DNA from: Opitutia bacterium
GTDB lineage: Bacteria > Verrucomicrobiota > Verrucomicrobiia > Opitutales > Opitutaceae
Assembly: GCA_025360615.1 (NCBI GenBank)
Contig: JANYBX010000324.1
Coordinates: forward strand, 1 to 50,328
Direction: 5' to 3'
DNA length: 50,328 nucleotides
Shown here: one piece after another, positions 1 through 10,200 of the stretch
Numbering within the stretch: position 1 is the first letter of the stretch
Layout of the letters: each line of letters opens with the position of its first letter
The notes under the pieces: model-generated
What the model saw: the letters and a program-made list of their open reading frames with translations, nothing else
Database searches by the model: none
Told to the model about the DNA's origin: nothing
Made by a program: the position numbers and the translations under genes

Positions 1-2354
1 TCATCGACTCCATCATCGTCGAAGGCCGCGAGGTCGCCCGCGACGGCCGGCTCGTCTGCGTGTTGCAGAGCGGGCCCGACGGCGACGCCACCGCCACGCC
101 CTCGCGCGAACGCTTCGGCACGCGCGTGCAACAGGTCACCCTCGAACAATCCGGACCGGTGCGCGCGGTCGTTAAAATCGAAGGTATGCACCTCGGCGCG
201 AAAAGTGGGCGCGAGTGGCTGCCCTTCGTGGTGCGGTTGTATTTCTACGCCGGCCAGGAATCGGTGCGGCTCGTGCACTCGATCGTCTACGACGGCGATG
301 AGAGCGTGGATTTTATCCGCGGGCTCGGCGTGGTCTTCGCCGTGCCACTGCGCGAGCAGGTGCAGAATCGCCACGTGCGCTTCTCCAGCGAAAATGGTGG
401 GCTCTGGTCCGAGCCGATCCAGCCGATGATCGGCCGTAGCGGACGCTTCGTCAGCGATCCGAAAAGCGGCGACGATCTCTACCCGACCCAAGTCGCCGGC
501 CAGCGCGTGCCCAATCGCGACGACGTCAACCGCCGCAGCCAGAGCTTCCTTTCCAACTGGGCCGTGTGGGACGACTTCAAGCTCGTGCAACCCAACGCCG
601 ATGGATTCACGATTCAAAAGCGCACCAACGCCGCCAGCACGTGGCTCGCCGCCGGCGCCGGGAAACGCGCCACGGGCCTCGTCTTCGTCGGCGACGTCAG
701 CGGCGGACTCGCGATCAGCCTGAAAAATTTCTGGCAGTCGCACCCCACCGCACTCGAGGTGCAGCACGCCAGCGCCGCCACCGCTGAACTCACCGCGTGG
801 CTCTGGTCGCCCGACGCGCCCGCGATGGACATGCGGCACTACGACACCCACGCCCACGGCCTCGACGCCGTTTACGAAGACGTGCAACCCGGCTTCAGCA
901 CCGCGCACGGCGTCGCGCGCACGAGCGAGCTCACCCTTTTCCCCACGGCGGGAATTCCCTCGAAGGACGACACCGCGAAGCTGGCGCAAATCGGCGCCGC
1001 GCCGCCCTTGCTCATGTGCACTCCAAATTATTTGCACGCGGCCCGTGCGTTTGGCGACTGGGGCATCGAGGATCGATCCACGCCGGTGAAAGCCGCGATC
1101 GAGCAGCGCCTCACCGCCACGCTGGATTTTTATCTCACGCAGCCCGGCCAGCACCACTGGTATGGCTTTTGGGATTTCGGCGACGTGATGCACTCCTACG
1201 ACGACGCCCGCCACACCTGGCGCTACGACCTCGGCGGCATGGCGTGGGACAACTCCGAACTCGGGACCGACATGTGGCTCTGGTATAGTTTTCTCCGCAC
1301 CGGCCGCGCCGATGTCTTCCGCATGGCCGAGGCGATGACGCGCCACACCGGCGAAGTGGATTGCTACCACCTCGGCAAATTCGCCGGCCTCGGCTCGCGC
1401 CACAACGTCCGCCACTGGGGCGACGGCGCCAAGGAAGCGCGCATCAGCCAGGCCGGCTACCGCCGCTTCTATTATTATCTCACGACCGATGAGCGCGTGG
1501 GCGACGTGATGCGCGAGATGCTCAACTCCGACTACAAAACCGTGGACTACGATCCCATGCGTCTTGCCCAGCCGATCACCGCGGCGGAGAAAAAAATCGC
1601 GCCCACCCGCGTGCGGCTCGGGCCGGACTGGTTCGCCTTTCTCGGCAACTGGATGACCGAGTGGGAGCGCACCGGCGACACCAAGTGGCGCGATAAAATT
1701 CTCGCCGGTGTCGAAAGCCTCAACGCGATGCCGCTGGGCCTGCGCTCGGGGAAAAACCTCGTCTTCGGCTACGACCCCGCGACGGGAAAACTTTTCCAGC
1801 TCAGCAACGAGCCCGGCAGCTACAACCTCGCCACGATCATGGGCGGCGCGGAAGTCGTGTTCGAATTAAACCTGATGCTCGACGATCCGCGCTGGCAAAA
1901 ACTCTGGCTGCAATATTGCCGCCTCTACAGCGCGCCGCAGGAAATTCTCCTGCGCGACATGACGACCGGCACCGAGGGGGGTGACGCGGCGTTCGTGCGC
2001 GACGGCCGACTCGCCGCCTACGTTTATCACCAGACGAAAAATCCCGCCTTCCTCAATGCCGGCCTAGACGCGTTGCTGCGCACCGCGCGGGGCGGCGAAC
2101 GCCCCCGCACCCTCCGCCACGTCGAGGGCACGGCCGCCCTCAACCCCATCGACGAAGGCTTCGCCGGCACGAACGGTGCCGCGCAAACCGGCCTGGAAAC
2201 CATCGCGATGCTCGGTCTCGTGGGCGATCACTTGCCCGCCGATTTCCCGCCACCGAGCGCCACTCCCGAACGCCCCGCTAACGGACGCCGCCGTGGAGCC
2301 ACTCCCCCGACCGATCAACCGCCACGACCGCCGGTCGACGTAGAAACTCCCTGA
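1..2354 (+). CDS. Exo-rhamnogalacturonan lyase-like protein (PL26, PcRGLX/YetA family), 5' truncated
   Basis: The reading frame is open from the window edge (codons in phase with base 3), so the true start lies upstream and the GTG at 60 is only an internal codon. About 784 residues are visible. The order is a beta-rich N-terminal part, a central sandwich, and from about residue 320 an alpha/alpha-toroid-like region with motifs such as 'HHWYGFWDFGD', 'WDNSELGTDMWLW' and 'HWGDGAKEARISQAGYRR'. This order and these motifs match the PcRGLX/YetA family. Members of that family cleave rhamnogalacturonan-I (RG-I) exolytically by beta-elimination. The last 35 residues are Pro/Arg-rich and probably disordered. 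A GH106 rhamnosidase follows 13 bases downstream, which fits stepwise removal of RG-I disaccharides and then rhamnose. Family assignment is from remembered motifs; substrate is inferred. Confidence 0.75.
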   Translation, partial: IDSIIVEGREVARDGRLVCVLQSGPDGDATATPSRERFGTRVQQVTLEQSGPVRAVVKIEGMHLGAKSGREWLPFVVRLYFYAGQESVRLVHSIVYDGDESVDFIRGLGVVFAVPLREQVQNRHVRFSSENGGLWSEPIQPMIGRSGRFVSDPKSGDDLYPTQVAGQRVPNRDDVNRRSQSFLSNWAVWDDFKLVQPNADGFTIQKRTNAASTWLAAGAGKRATGLVFVGDVSGGLAISLKNFWQSHPTALEVQHASAATAELTAWLWSPDAPAMDMRHYDTHAHGLDAVYEDVQPGFSTAHGVARTSELTLFPTAGIPSKDDTAKLAQIGAAPPLLMCTPNYLHAARAFGDWGIEDRSTPVKAAIEQRLTATLDFYLTQPGQHHWYGFWDFGDVMHSYDDARHTWRYDLGGMAWDNSELGTDMWLWYSFLRTGRADVFRMAEAMTRHTGEVDCYHLGKFAGLGSRHNVRHWGDGAKEARISQAGYRRFYYYLTTDERVGDVMREMLNSDYKTVDYDPMRLAQPITAAEKKIAPTRVRLGPDWFAFLGNWMTEWERTGDTKWRDKILAGVESLNAMPLGLRSGKNLVFGYDPATGKLFQLSNEPGSYNLATIMGGAEVVFELNLMLDDPRWQKLWLQYCRLYSAPQEILLRDMTTGTEGGDAAFVRDGRLAAYVYHQTKNPAFLNAGLDALLRTARGGERPRTLRHVEGTAALNPIDEGFAGTNGAAQTGLETIAMLGLVGDHLPADFPPPSATPERPANGRRRGATPPTDQPPRPPVDVETP

Positions 2355-2367
2355 CCATCGTTCCCCC

Positions 2368-5193
2368 ATGATCCTGCTGAAACGCTCCCTCGCCCTCGCG
2401 GCACTCGTTCTTTTTGCCGGTGCCATGCCCGCCTTCACCGCGCCGACACCTCAGCCGGAACTGGCGTGGCCGCCGGTCACGCACGTCACGAAACCGTGGT
2501 CGCGCTGGTGGTGGCTCGGCAGCATCACCACCGAGGAAGGCCTGCGCTCGGAGATGAAAAAATACGCCGACGCCGGTCTCGGCGGCCTCGAAATCACCCC
2601 GATCTACGGCGTGCGCGGCTATGAAAAACAGTTCATCAACTACCTCTCGCCGACTTGGGTGGACCGCCTGAGCTTCGTCCTGCGCGAGGGTCAACGGCTC
2701 GATCTCGGCATCGACATGGCGACGGGCAACGGCTGGCCATTTGGCGGCGTGTGGGTGGACGACGCCGACGCCGCAAAATACCTCGCGCACAAAACTTTTT
2801 CCGTTCCCGCCGGCCAGTCTCTCGCCGAGCCCATCGCGCTCATGCAAACTCAAGTGCTCAGCTTCGCCGGCGCCACGCGCGTGCCGATCACCGCGCTCAA
2901 GCGCCCGATCAGCGCGAATGAAAATTTGCAGGAGCTCACGCTCAACCAAGTGCGTTTCCCCGATCCGCTTCCCCTCAAGGTGCTGATGGCTTTCTCCGCG
3001 CAGGAGGGCGCACCGCTCGATCTCACGGCCAAAGTGGGCCCCGGCGGAAAACTCGACTGGACCGCGCCCGCCGACCGCGGGGCGTGGACCATCCACGCGA
3101 TTTTCACCGGGCAACACGGCAAGATGGTCGAGCGCGCCGGCCCCGGCGGCGAAGGTAACGTCATCGATCACTTCTCGGGCGACTCGCTGAAAAAATACCT
3201 AAAGAAGTTCGACGACGCGTTCGCCGGCCGCGATGTCCGCGGGCTGCGCGGCTATTTTAACGACTCCTACGAAGTCGACGACGCCAGCGGCGAATCGAAC
3301 TTCACGCCAAAATTTTTCGAGGAGTTCCAGCGCCGCCGCGGGTACGATTTGCGGACGCAGTTGCCCGCGCTGTTCCTCACGCCCGCGACCGACCTCAGCT
3401 CGCGCGTCGTGAGCGACTATCGCGAGACCATCTCGGATCTGCTGCTCGATGAATTCACCGTGCCGTGGAGAAAATGGGCCGAGAGCAAGGGTGCGATCAC
3501 TCGCAACCAGGCCCACGGTTCTCCCGCCAACATTCTCGATCTCTACGCCGCCAGCAGCATTCCGGAAACGGAGGGCTCCGACGTGATCGGCATGAAACTC
3601 GCCTCGTCCGCCGCGCACGTGACCGGCAAAACCCTCGCCTCTTCCGAGGCGGCCACGTGGCTCAACGAGCATTTCATCGGCACGCTCGCCGAAACGAAAC
3701 GCGTCGTGGATGGCTTCTTTCTCGGGGGCATTAACCACAACTGCTACCACGGCACCGCCTACTCGCCACCCGACGATCCGTGGCCGGGCTTTCACTTCTA
3801 CGCGGCGGTCGAACTCAACCCGAGCAACTCCTATTGGGATCACTTTCACGCGCTGAACAGCTACGTCACGCGCGCCCAGTCCTTCCTCCAATCCGGCCAG
3901 CCCGACGAGGACGTCCTGCTCTATTACAACATTCACGACCGCTGGGCCCAGCGCGGCAACGGCGCCATGCCGCACTTCAACGGACGCACCGCCGCAGAAG
4001 GAGCCTACCAAGCCGCCCAGGCCCTGCTTGGTGCGGGCTATGGTTTCGATTTTATCTCGGACCGCCTCATCGCCGGCGTGACGTTTGCGAACGGCGCGCT
4101 GCGCTCCGGCGGCGTCGCCTACCAGGCGCTCGTGCTCCCACCCACGAAATTTATCCCCGTGGAAACGATGGCGAAGATCGCGGAGCTCGCCGCCCAAGGC
4201 GCGAAGATCGTCATCCAAGGTGCCCCTCCCGCCGACGTGCCCGGCTTCGGCCAACTCGAATCCCGCCGCGCGAAACTCAAGGCGCTGCTCGCGGAAAGTC
4301 AGGCTCATTTCCTGATCGGCGGGGATGTGCCCGCGCTCCTCGCGCAAGCGGGCGTCGCGCGCGAGACGCTGGTGGATCAACACCTCGCTTTCGTCCGCCG
4401 CAGTGATGGCACGAACCGCCACTATTTTATCCTCAATCGCGGTGACACTCCGCTCAACGGCTGGGTGCCGCTCGCCAGGGCGGCCCACGGCGCCGCGCTT
4501 TTCAATCCACTCAACGGCGCGAGCGGCATCGCCGCCGCCCGCGTCAGCACCACGGGTGCCACGGAAGTTTTCCTCCAACTCGCCCCCGGCGAATCCTGCA
4601 TCGTCAAAATGCTCGCCACCGCTCCCTCCGCCCCGCGCTGGGATTACTGGCAAACGCGCGGCACCGCGCGCGCGCTGTCCGGCCCGTGGGATATCAGCTT
4701 CGTCAAAGGCGGGCCGGCGCTCCCGGCCCCCGCGCTAACCACCGAGCTGAAATCGTGGACGGAGCTGGGCGGCGACGACGTGAAGGCGTTCTCCGGCCAA
4801 GCCACCTACACGGTCAATTTCGATCGTCCCACCGGCGACGCGGACGCGTGGTCGCTGAATTTGGGCCGTGTCGCGGAGAGCGCGCGCGTGGTGCTCAACG
4901 GCCGCGAACTCGGCACCGTTTTCACGACGCCCGCGCGACTGGTCGTGCCCCAGGATTTCCTGAAAGAGAAAAACACCCTCGAAGTCACTGTCGCGAACCT
5001 GATGGCGAATCGCATCGCGGATCTGGACCGGCGCGGCGTGCCGTGGAAAAAATTCTACGATACGAACATGCCCGCGCGTCGCGGCGAAAATACCGGCCCT
5101 GATGGAAAATTTAGCGCCGCGAAATGGTCGCCGCGCCCCTCCGGCCTGCTCGGCCCGGTGACGCTGACGGCCTTGGGGGCGCTCACTCCGTAG
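2368..5193 (+). CDS. GH106 alpha-L-rhamnosidase, exported
   Basis: The protein has 941 residues. The N-terminus 'MILLKRSLALAALVLFAGA' followed by small residues is a signal peptide, so it acts in the periplasm or outside the cell. After it comes the GH106 opening 'KPWSRWWWLGS...GLGGLEITPIYGV', then a long catalytic (beta/alpha)8 part, and from about residue 770 a C-terminal beta-sandwich ('LNGRELGTVF', 'LEVTVANLMANR', 'KWSPRPSGLLGPV') typical of the end of GH106 enzymes. GH106 members release alpha-L-rhamnose from RG-I or RG-II side structures. It starts 13 bases after the PL26-like lyase, probably in one transcript; no Shine-Dalgarno is visible before the ATG. Its end faces the end of the HutI-like gene with only 10 bases between. 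The family is secure, the exact linkage is not. Confidence 0.85.
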   Translation: MILLKRSLALAALVLFAGAMPAFTAPTPQPELAWPPVTHVTKPWSRWWWLGSITTEEGLRSEMKKYADAGLGGLEITPIYGVRGYEKQFINYLSPTWVDRLSFVLREGQRLDLGIDMATGNGWPFGGVWVDDADAAKYLAHKTFSVPAGQSLAEPIALMQTQVLSFAGATRVPITALKRPISANENLQELTLNQVRFPDPLPLKVLMAFSAQEGAPLDLTAKVGPGGKLDWTAPADRGAWTIHAIFTGQHGKMVERAGPGGEGNVIDHFSGDSLKKYLKKFDDAFAGRDVRGLRGYFNDSYEVDDASGESNFTPKFFEEFQRRRGYDLRTQLPALFLTPATDLSSRVVSDYRETISDLLLDEFTVPWRKWAESKGAITRNQAHGSPANILDLYAASSIPETEGSDVIGMKLASSAAHVTGKTLASSEAATWLNEHFIGTLAETKRVVDGFFLGGINHNCYHGTAYSPPDDPWPGFHFYAAVELNPSNSYWDHFHALNSYVTRAQSFLQSGQPDEDVLLYYNIHDRWAQRGNGAMPHFNGRTAAEGAYQAAQALLGAGYGFDFISDRLIAGVTFANGALRSGGVAYQALVLPPTKFIPVETMAKIAELAAQGAKIVIQGAPPADVPGFGQLESRRAKLKALLAESQAHFLIGGDVPALLAQAGVARETLVDQHLAFVRRSDGTNRHYFILNRGDTPLNGWVPLARAAHGAALFNPLNGASGIAAARVSTTGATEVFLQLAPGESCIVKMLATAPSAPRWDYWQTRGTARALSGPWDISFVKGGPALPAPALTTELKSWTELGGDDVKAFSGQATYTVNFDRPTGDADAWSLNLGRVAESARVVLNGRELGTVFTTPARLVVPQDFLKEKNTLEVTVANLMANRIADLDRRGVPWKKFYDTNMPARRGENTGPDGKFSAAKWSPRPSGLLGPVTLTALGALTP

Positions 5194-5203
5194 CTTTCCT
5201 CCG

Positions 5204-6436
5204 CTACACCCGCACGCCGCCACTGATCACGCACTCCACCGGGTTGCCGCCCAGCTCGTGGGCGAGCAATCGCTCGTCGCGGTGTCGGAGCAAAATCAAA
5301 TCCGCGCGTTGTCCCGCCTCGATCGTGCCGCGGTCGCTCAACCCCAGCACCGCCGCGGCGTTCACCGTGCAGGCCGTGATCGCTTCCGCCGGAGTGAGAC
5401 CGCAACACCGCACCGCCAGCGCGATCGCGAGCGGCATCGAAAACGTGGGCGCAGTCGCGGGATTGCAGTCCGTCGCCAGCGCGATCAATCCACCGCTGTC
5501 GGCAAACGCTCCGCCTCGCGCCCCGCGTTGGCCCAGGTGAAAACTCGTCACCGGCGTGATCACGCCAAACGTGTCGCTCGCGGCGAGCGCGACGAGGTCC
5601 GCCTTCGTCGCGGACTCGAGGTGGTCGACGCTCCGCGCGTGCAGGCGCAGCGCCTCGGTGATCATGCCGGTCGGCGCAAATTGATCGGCCTGAACGCGCA
5701 CCGGCAGGCCGTGTTTGCTCGCGCGCTCGAAGAGCCGCACGCAAGCCTCCACCGGCCAGCCGCCCGCTTCGCACACCATGTCCACGGCGATGCCGGGAAA
5801 CTCGTGCCACACCGCTGGCAACATCTCGCGCACGACCATGCGCGTGTGCGCCGCTTCCTCGCCCTCGATGCCCTGGCCCAGCAGCGCCGTGGACACGACG
5901 GTGCCCGGCCATTCCTGCGCCGCGCGCTGAATCGCGTGGAGCATTTTCAACTCCGCCTCAATCGTGAGCCCGTAGCCGCTCTTCACTTCGACCGTCGTCG
6001 TGCCGTTCCGCAGCATCAGGTCGAGCCGCGTGCGGAGGCCGGCGGCGAGTTGTTTCCGCGTCGCTTCGCGCACGGCTCGCACCGTCGCGTGGAAACCGCC
6101 GCCACGTTTCACGATCTCGGCGGGAGACAGGCCCGCGAGTTGTTGTTCCCAATCGCCCAAGCGATCGCCCGCCCAGCACGCGTGCGTGTGGCAATCGACA
6201 AAGCCCGGCATGAGCACGCGCCCGTCGGCCTCGATCACCTCCACGCCGGGCGGCGCGGGCACGTCGGCTCCGACCGCCGAGATCTTGCCGTCCTGAATGA
6301 ACACGTCGCCGCGCGCGATCACGCCGAGTTCGCGCAGCGCGGGCCCGCGCCGCGGGCGGATGCGGGGCGCGAGGCTGCCGCTCTCCGCGGACTGGGCGAG
6401 GGTGAGGACGCGGGCGTGGCGAATGAGCAGGCTCAT
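5204..6436 (-). CDS. hutI: Imidazolonepropionase (HutI)-family amidohydrolase with altered active-site residues
   Basis: This 410-residue protein has the HutI architecture: the N-terminal small beta domain, 'GFVDCHTHACWAGDR' (metal ligands H83 and H85), 'GTTTVEVKSGYGL', 'SVDHLE' (H272), 'ALATDCNP' (D323) and the C-terminal 'NAAAVLGLSDRGTIEAGQRADL'. HutI opens the ring of 4-imidazolone-5-propionate in histidine breakdown. Two canonical positions differ. The metal-ligand His of the usual 'HADE/HADQ' motif is Gln249 (the sequence reads 'VRVQADQF'), and the substrate His of 'LGAHAVP' is replaced ('LGQGIEG', Gly189). No hutH, hutU or hutG gene is nearby. The gene lies 26 bases after a nucleotide cyclase on the same strand, probably in the same transcript. 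It may be a genuine but divergent HutI or a paralogue with another substrate. Confidence 0.75.
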   Translation of the reverse strand: MSLLIRHARVLTLAQSAESGSLAPRIRPRRGPALRELGVIARGDVFIQDGKISAVGADVPAPPGVEVIEADGRVLMPGFVDCHTHACWAGDRLGDWEQQLAGLSPAEIVKRGGGFHATVRAVREATRKQLAAGLRTRLDLMLRNGTTTVEVKSGYGLTIEAELKMLHAIQRAAQEWPGTVVSTALLGQGIEGEEAAHTRMVVREMLPAVWHEFPGIAVDMVCEAGGWPVEACVRLFERASKHGLPVRVQADQFAPTGMITEALRLHARSVDHLESATKADLVALAASDTFGVITPVTSFHLGQRGARGGAFADSGGLIALATDCNPATAPTFSMPLAIALAVRCCGLTPAEAITACTVNAAAVLGLSDRGTIEAGQRADLILLRHRDERLLAHELGGNPVECVISGGVRV

Positions 6437-6462
6437 GAATTCAATCCCATCCTGCGCCGGCC

Positions 6463-7113
6463 TCAGCGCGGTGCAATGAGCATGAACCGATCGTCCGCGA
6501 GCGCCTCAAATTGGCGGGGCGACGCTCCCTCCGCGCAGGCCCGGTCCACGATGATCGAGCGGCCGTTTTCCTTGGCGAAACGCTCGCTCCGGGCCGCGCG
6601 GTTCACGACCTCCCCGAGCACCGTGTAATGAAACCGGGTCGCCGTGCCGAGGTTGCCGGCGACTCCCATTCCGCAGGCGATTCCGATGGACAGGCGGACG
6701 GGGCCGACGCCGTGCTTCTCACCAACGGTGTCCAAGCCGCCGGTGTGATTCCCCAGCCGCAATGCCGCATCGCACGCCGCTGCGGGGGGATTCGCCAGTG
6801 CGAGAGGCGCGCCGAAAATCCCCACCACGCCATCGCCGATAAACTTGTCCACGATGCCCTCTGTCCCCGCGACCGCATCGGCACAGAGCCCGTAGTAGGC
6901 ATTCATGAACGCCCCCAGTTTCTCCAGCGGTAGTCGCTCGGCCAAGCCCACGTAGTCGACGATGTTCACCATTAAAACCGCCACGTGGCGCTCGGTCGCT
7001 TTCGACGGGTCACCGCCTTGGCGGACCAGCTCGTCGATGCCGCGCGGCGACACGGAGTCTCCGAATAATTTCTCGATTCTGCGCCTCCGCAAAAAAGCTG
7101 GGAGCCAGTTCAT
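6463..7113 (-). CDS. Class III (IIIb-type) adenylate/guanylate cyclase domain protein
   Basis: I chose the ATG at 7113 (MNWLPAF), giving 216 residues; the open frame continues upstream without family signal. A short basic N-terminus leads into a single cyclase homology domain at about residues 42-205. Visible landmarks are 'VAVLMVNIVDYVGLAE', 'IVDKFIGDGVVGIFG' (Lys and second metal Asp) and 'YTVLGEVVNRAARSE' (the transition-state Asn and Arg, with Thr at the second substrate-specifying site as in class IIIb). The first metal-binding Asp expected in the 'F-x-D-I' motif is Asn50 (codon AAC), so activity is uncertain. There is no transmembrane segment or sensor domain. It faces the divergently transcribed Reg_prop kinase gene and precedes the HutI-like gene. 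Confidence 0.8.
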   Translation of the reverse strand: MNWLPAFLRRRRIEKLFGDSVSPRGIDELVRQGGDPSKATERHVAVLMVNIVDYVGLAERLPLEKLGAFMNAYYGLCADAVAGTEGIVDKFIGDGVVGIFGAPLALANPPAAACDAALRLGNHTGGLDTVGEKHGVGPVRLSIGIACGMGVAGNLGTATRFHYTVLGEVVNRAARSERFAKENGRSIIVDRACAEGASPRQFEALADDRFMLIAPR

Positions 7114-7243
7114 GAATGCGGGTGAAGGATGCCCGGGAAGGCCCAGTTGCGAGAATAAAAACCGCGTTCCGCGCCGCGTATTTCTCGGCCACACGGAGAC
7201 TCGACGCCACCGCTCCCTCCCTGCTTACTCTGCCCACCCCCGC

Positions 7244-10200
7244 GTGTCGCTCACCCCCGCCCGTCCCGTCGCCGTGTTCCGCCGATTGCGCTGCCGGCTT
7301 TTTTCCCAGCTCGCCCCCGTGCTCTTGGCGACGAGCGCCGCTATGTTCGGCGCGGACGCCGAGCCCCGGGTGGGCCCGCCGGTGGACAGCTTCGTGCGCA
7401 TCTCCGACGACGATGGCCTGGCCCACTCCGATGTGCGCTCGATCGCGCAGGACCATGAAGGTTTCCTGTGGTTCGGCCTGCGGCTCGCTGGCCTGACGCG
7501 CTACGACGGTTACGAGTTGAAAGTGCATCAGCACGATCCGGAAAATCCCCGGACGATCGGCAGCCGCGTGATCTGGGCGGTCTTGGTGGATCGCGGCGGC
7601 ACCCTCTGGGTCGGCACCGAGGCCGGCCTCGACCGCTATGATCGCGCGACGGATTCATTCGTCCACTACCGCCACGACGCGGCGCGCGCCGACAGTCTTT
7701 CCAACAACATCGTCGTCTCCCTCTTCGAGGATGCCGCGGGCAAGCTCTGGGCCTGCACGCGCGACGGCCTGTGCCGTCTGGACGATCGCGAGCGCGGCAC
7801 GTTCACCACGTTTCGCCGCCCGCCGGTGATCGAGGGCACCACCACCAAGGATACCTACCGGTCGATCATCGAGGATACCTCCACGGGTTTGTTGTGGCTG
7901 GGCGGCAGCGATGGTCTGGCGGCCTTCGACCCGCGCACAGGCGCCTTTGCGTCGTATCGCCACGATCCCGCCGATCCCGAAAGCGTCAGCCGTAGCACGG
8001 TGAACAAGGTCATCCGCGACGAGCACGGGATGTTCTGGGCGCTGACCGAGTATGGCCTCAATGCCTTCACGCCCACGTTCAGCACCGTCGCACGACACTC
8101 GGTTCAGGAACCGAGAATCGCGTTCCGGCGTTTCGTGCAACCCATCGAAGCCACCACGCCCGGCATCAACTTCGTCCGCGACGGTCGCATTGATCGCCAA
8201 GGCCGGTTCTGGCTCGGCACGCGCGGCGGCGTGGAGCTGTTCGACCGCACGACGCACACCTTCACGCTCTACCGGCACAAGCCGGCGGATCCCACCAGCC
8301 TGAGCGACGATGTCACCCAGACGCTGTTCGAGGATCGCTCCGGCAACCTCTGGGTCGGCACCTACAGCGGCGGCGTCAATCTCCTGCGCGCCGGCGCGAA
8401 GCCATTCATCATCCACCGCCACGATCCGGGCAACCCCGCGAGCCTGAGCGAAGACCAGATCACGGGCCTCGCGTTCGATCCGGCGGGCCGGCTCTGGGCC
8501 ACGACCGTGAACGGGCTCAACCGCCATGACGCCGCGGGTTGGACACGTTTTCTTCATGACCCGGCCGACCCGGCTTCGCTCCCGACCAACGATTTCTCGT
8601 CGGTCTCCATCGGCGCCAACGGCGACGTCTGGATCGGCACCAACTACGATGGCATCTATCGCTTCGATCAGCGGCGCTTTTATTCCTACCCCACCTCACC
8701 CGCGAACCAGCCGGCGCCGAATGGCTGGCAACCGTTCACCGGCGCGCAAATTCATGCGATCCTCCCCGATCCGCGCGGCGGCGTCTGGATCGGCGCCCGC
8801 GCGCATGGCCTGGATTATTTTTACGACGGGCGCTTCCTCCACTACAGCCCGCAGGAAGCCGCCGGCGGCCTCCCCGCCCAGCCCACGAGCTATGCCGTCT
8901 TCGGTTTTTTCGCGCGGGATGGCGCACTCTGGTTCGCCACCGAGTCGAGCGGGCTCGTGCGCTTCGAGCCGGGGAGCCAACGCTTCACCGCGTTTCAACC
9001 CCCGGTGGACCAGCCCGGCACGAGGCACAACCTGAACTGCCTCGCGCAAGGCCGCGACGGCTTCATCTGGCTCGGCGCGGCGGACGGCCTGCTGAAATTC
9101 GACCCGGCGACCGAGCGCTTCGTCCGCCAATACTCGACCGCCCAAGGCCTCCCGCACGCCGCCGTCATGACCATCGTGCGCGACCGCCGCGATCATCTCT
9201 GGCTCGGCACCGCGAACGGCCTCGCCGATTTCGATCCGGCCACGGAAAAATTTCGGGTCTATGAAAAACCCGATGGCCTTCCGTCCAACGTCTTCGCGCA
9301 GCGGAGCGGAGCCCTCGGCCCCGATGGCCGCGTTTACCTCGGCACCCGCGCCGGCATCGTCGCCTTCGCACCGGAAGATCTCCGCGACAATCCCACCCCG
9401 CCCCCGGTGATGCTGACCGAGTTTCGCTGGCTCGGCACTCCCCCGGCGCAAACCGACCGTCACCCCGATTCCGTCCTGAATCCCGGCGGCACCATCCGCG
9501 TCCCCCCCGGGCAACTCGGCTTCAGCCTGAAATTCTCCGCGCTCGATTTCACCGCCCCCGAAAAAAACCGCTTTCGCTACCGGCTCGAAGGCTGGGAGGC
9601 GGATTGGACTGCGGCCACCTCGCGGGAGCGCAGCGCCACCTACACCGCGCTGCCGCCGGGCACCTACACGTTTCGCGTGCAGGCCAGCAACGCCGACCTC
9701 GTGTGGAACGAGCGCGGTGCGACCGTGCGCCTCATCGTCGAGCCGCACTTCTGGCAGACCCCGTGGTTTCGCCTCGCCCTCGCCCTGACCAGCCTCGCGG
9801 TGATCGGCGGCGGCATCCACTGGCGCCTCCGCGCCATCCGCCGTCGCAACGCCCTCTTGGAGCGCCAGGTCTCCCAACGCACGGCGCAGTTGCAGGAGGA
9901 AGTCGCCGTGCGCCATCTCGCCGAGGCCGCCCTGCGCGAATCCCACCAGGAACTGGAGCACCGCGTGCAAGCGCGCACCGCCGAGCTCGCGCAGACCAAC
10001 ACCAGCCTCCAAGCCGAGATCACCGGCCGAAAAAACATCGAGGCCCAGCTCCGTCAGTCGCAAAAAATGGAAGCCATTGGCCAACTCGCCGGCGGCATCG
10101 CGCACGATTTCAACAACCTGCTCACCGTCATCCTCGGCCAAAGCGAACTCCTCGCCGAACCAGGCCTTTCCCAAAAAGACCGCGACGCCGCCGGGCGCGA

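Noticed and set aside
6962-7243. N-terminal extension of the hybrid kinase frame
   Set aside because: It would overlap the cyclase gene by about 150 bases and puts 94 low-quality residues before a clear signal peptide.
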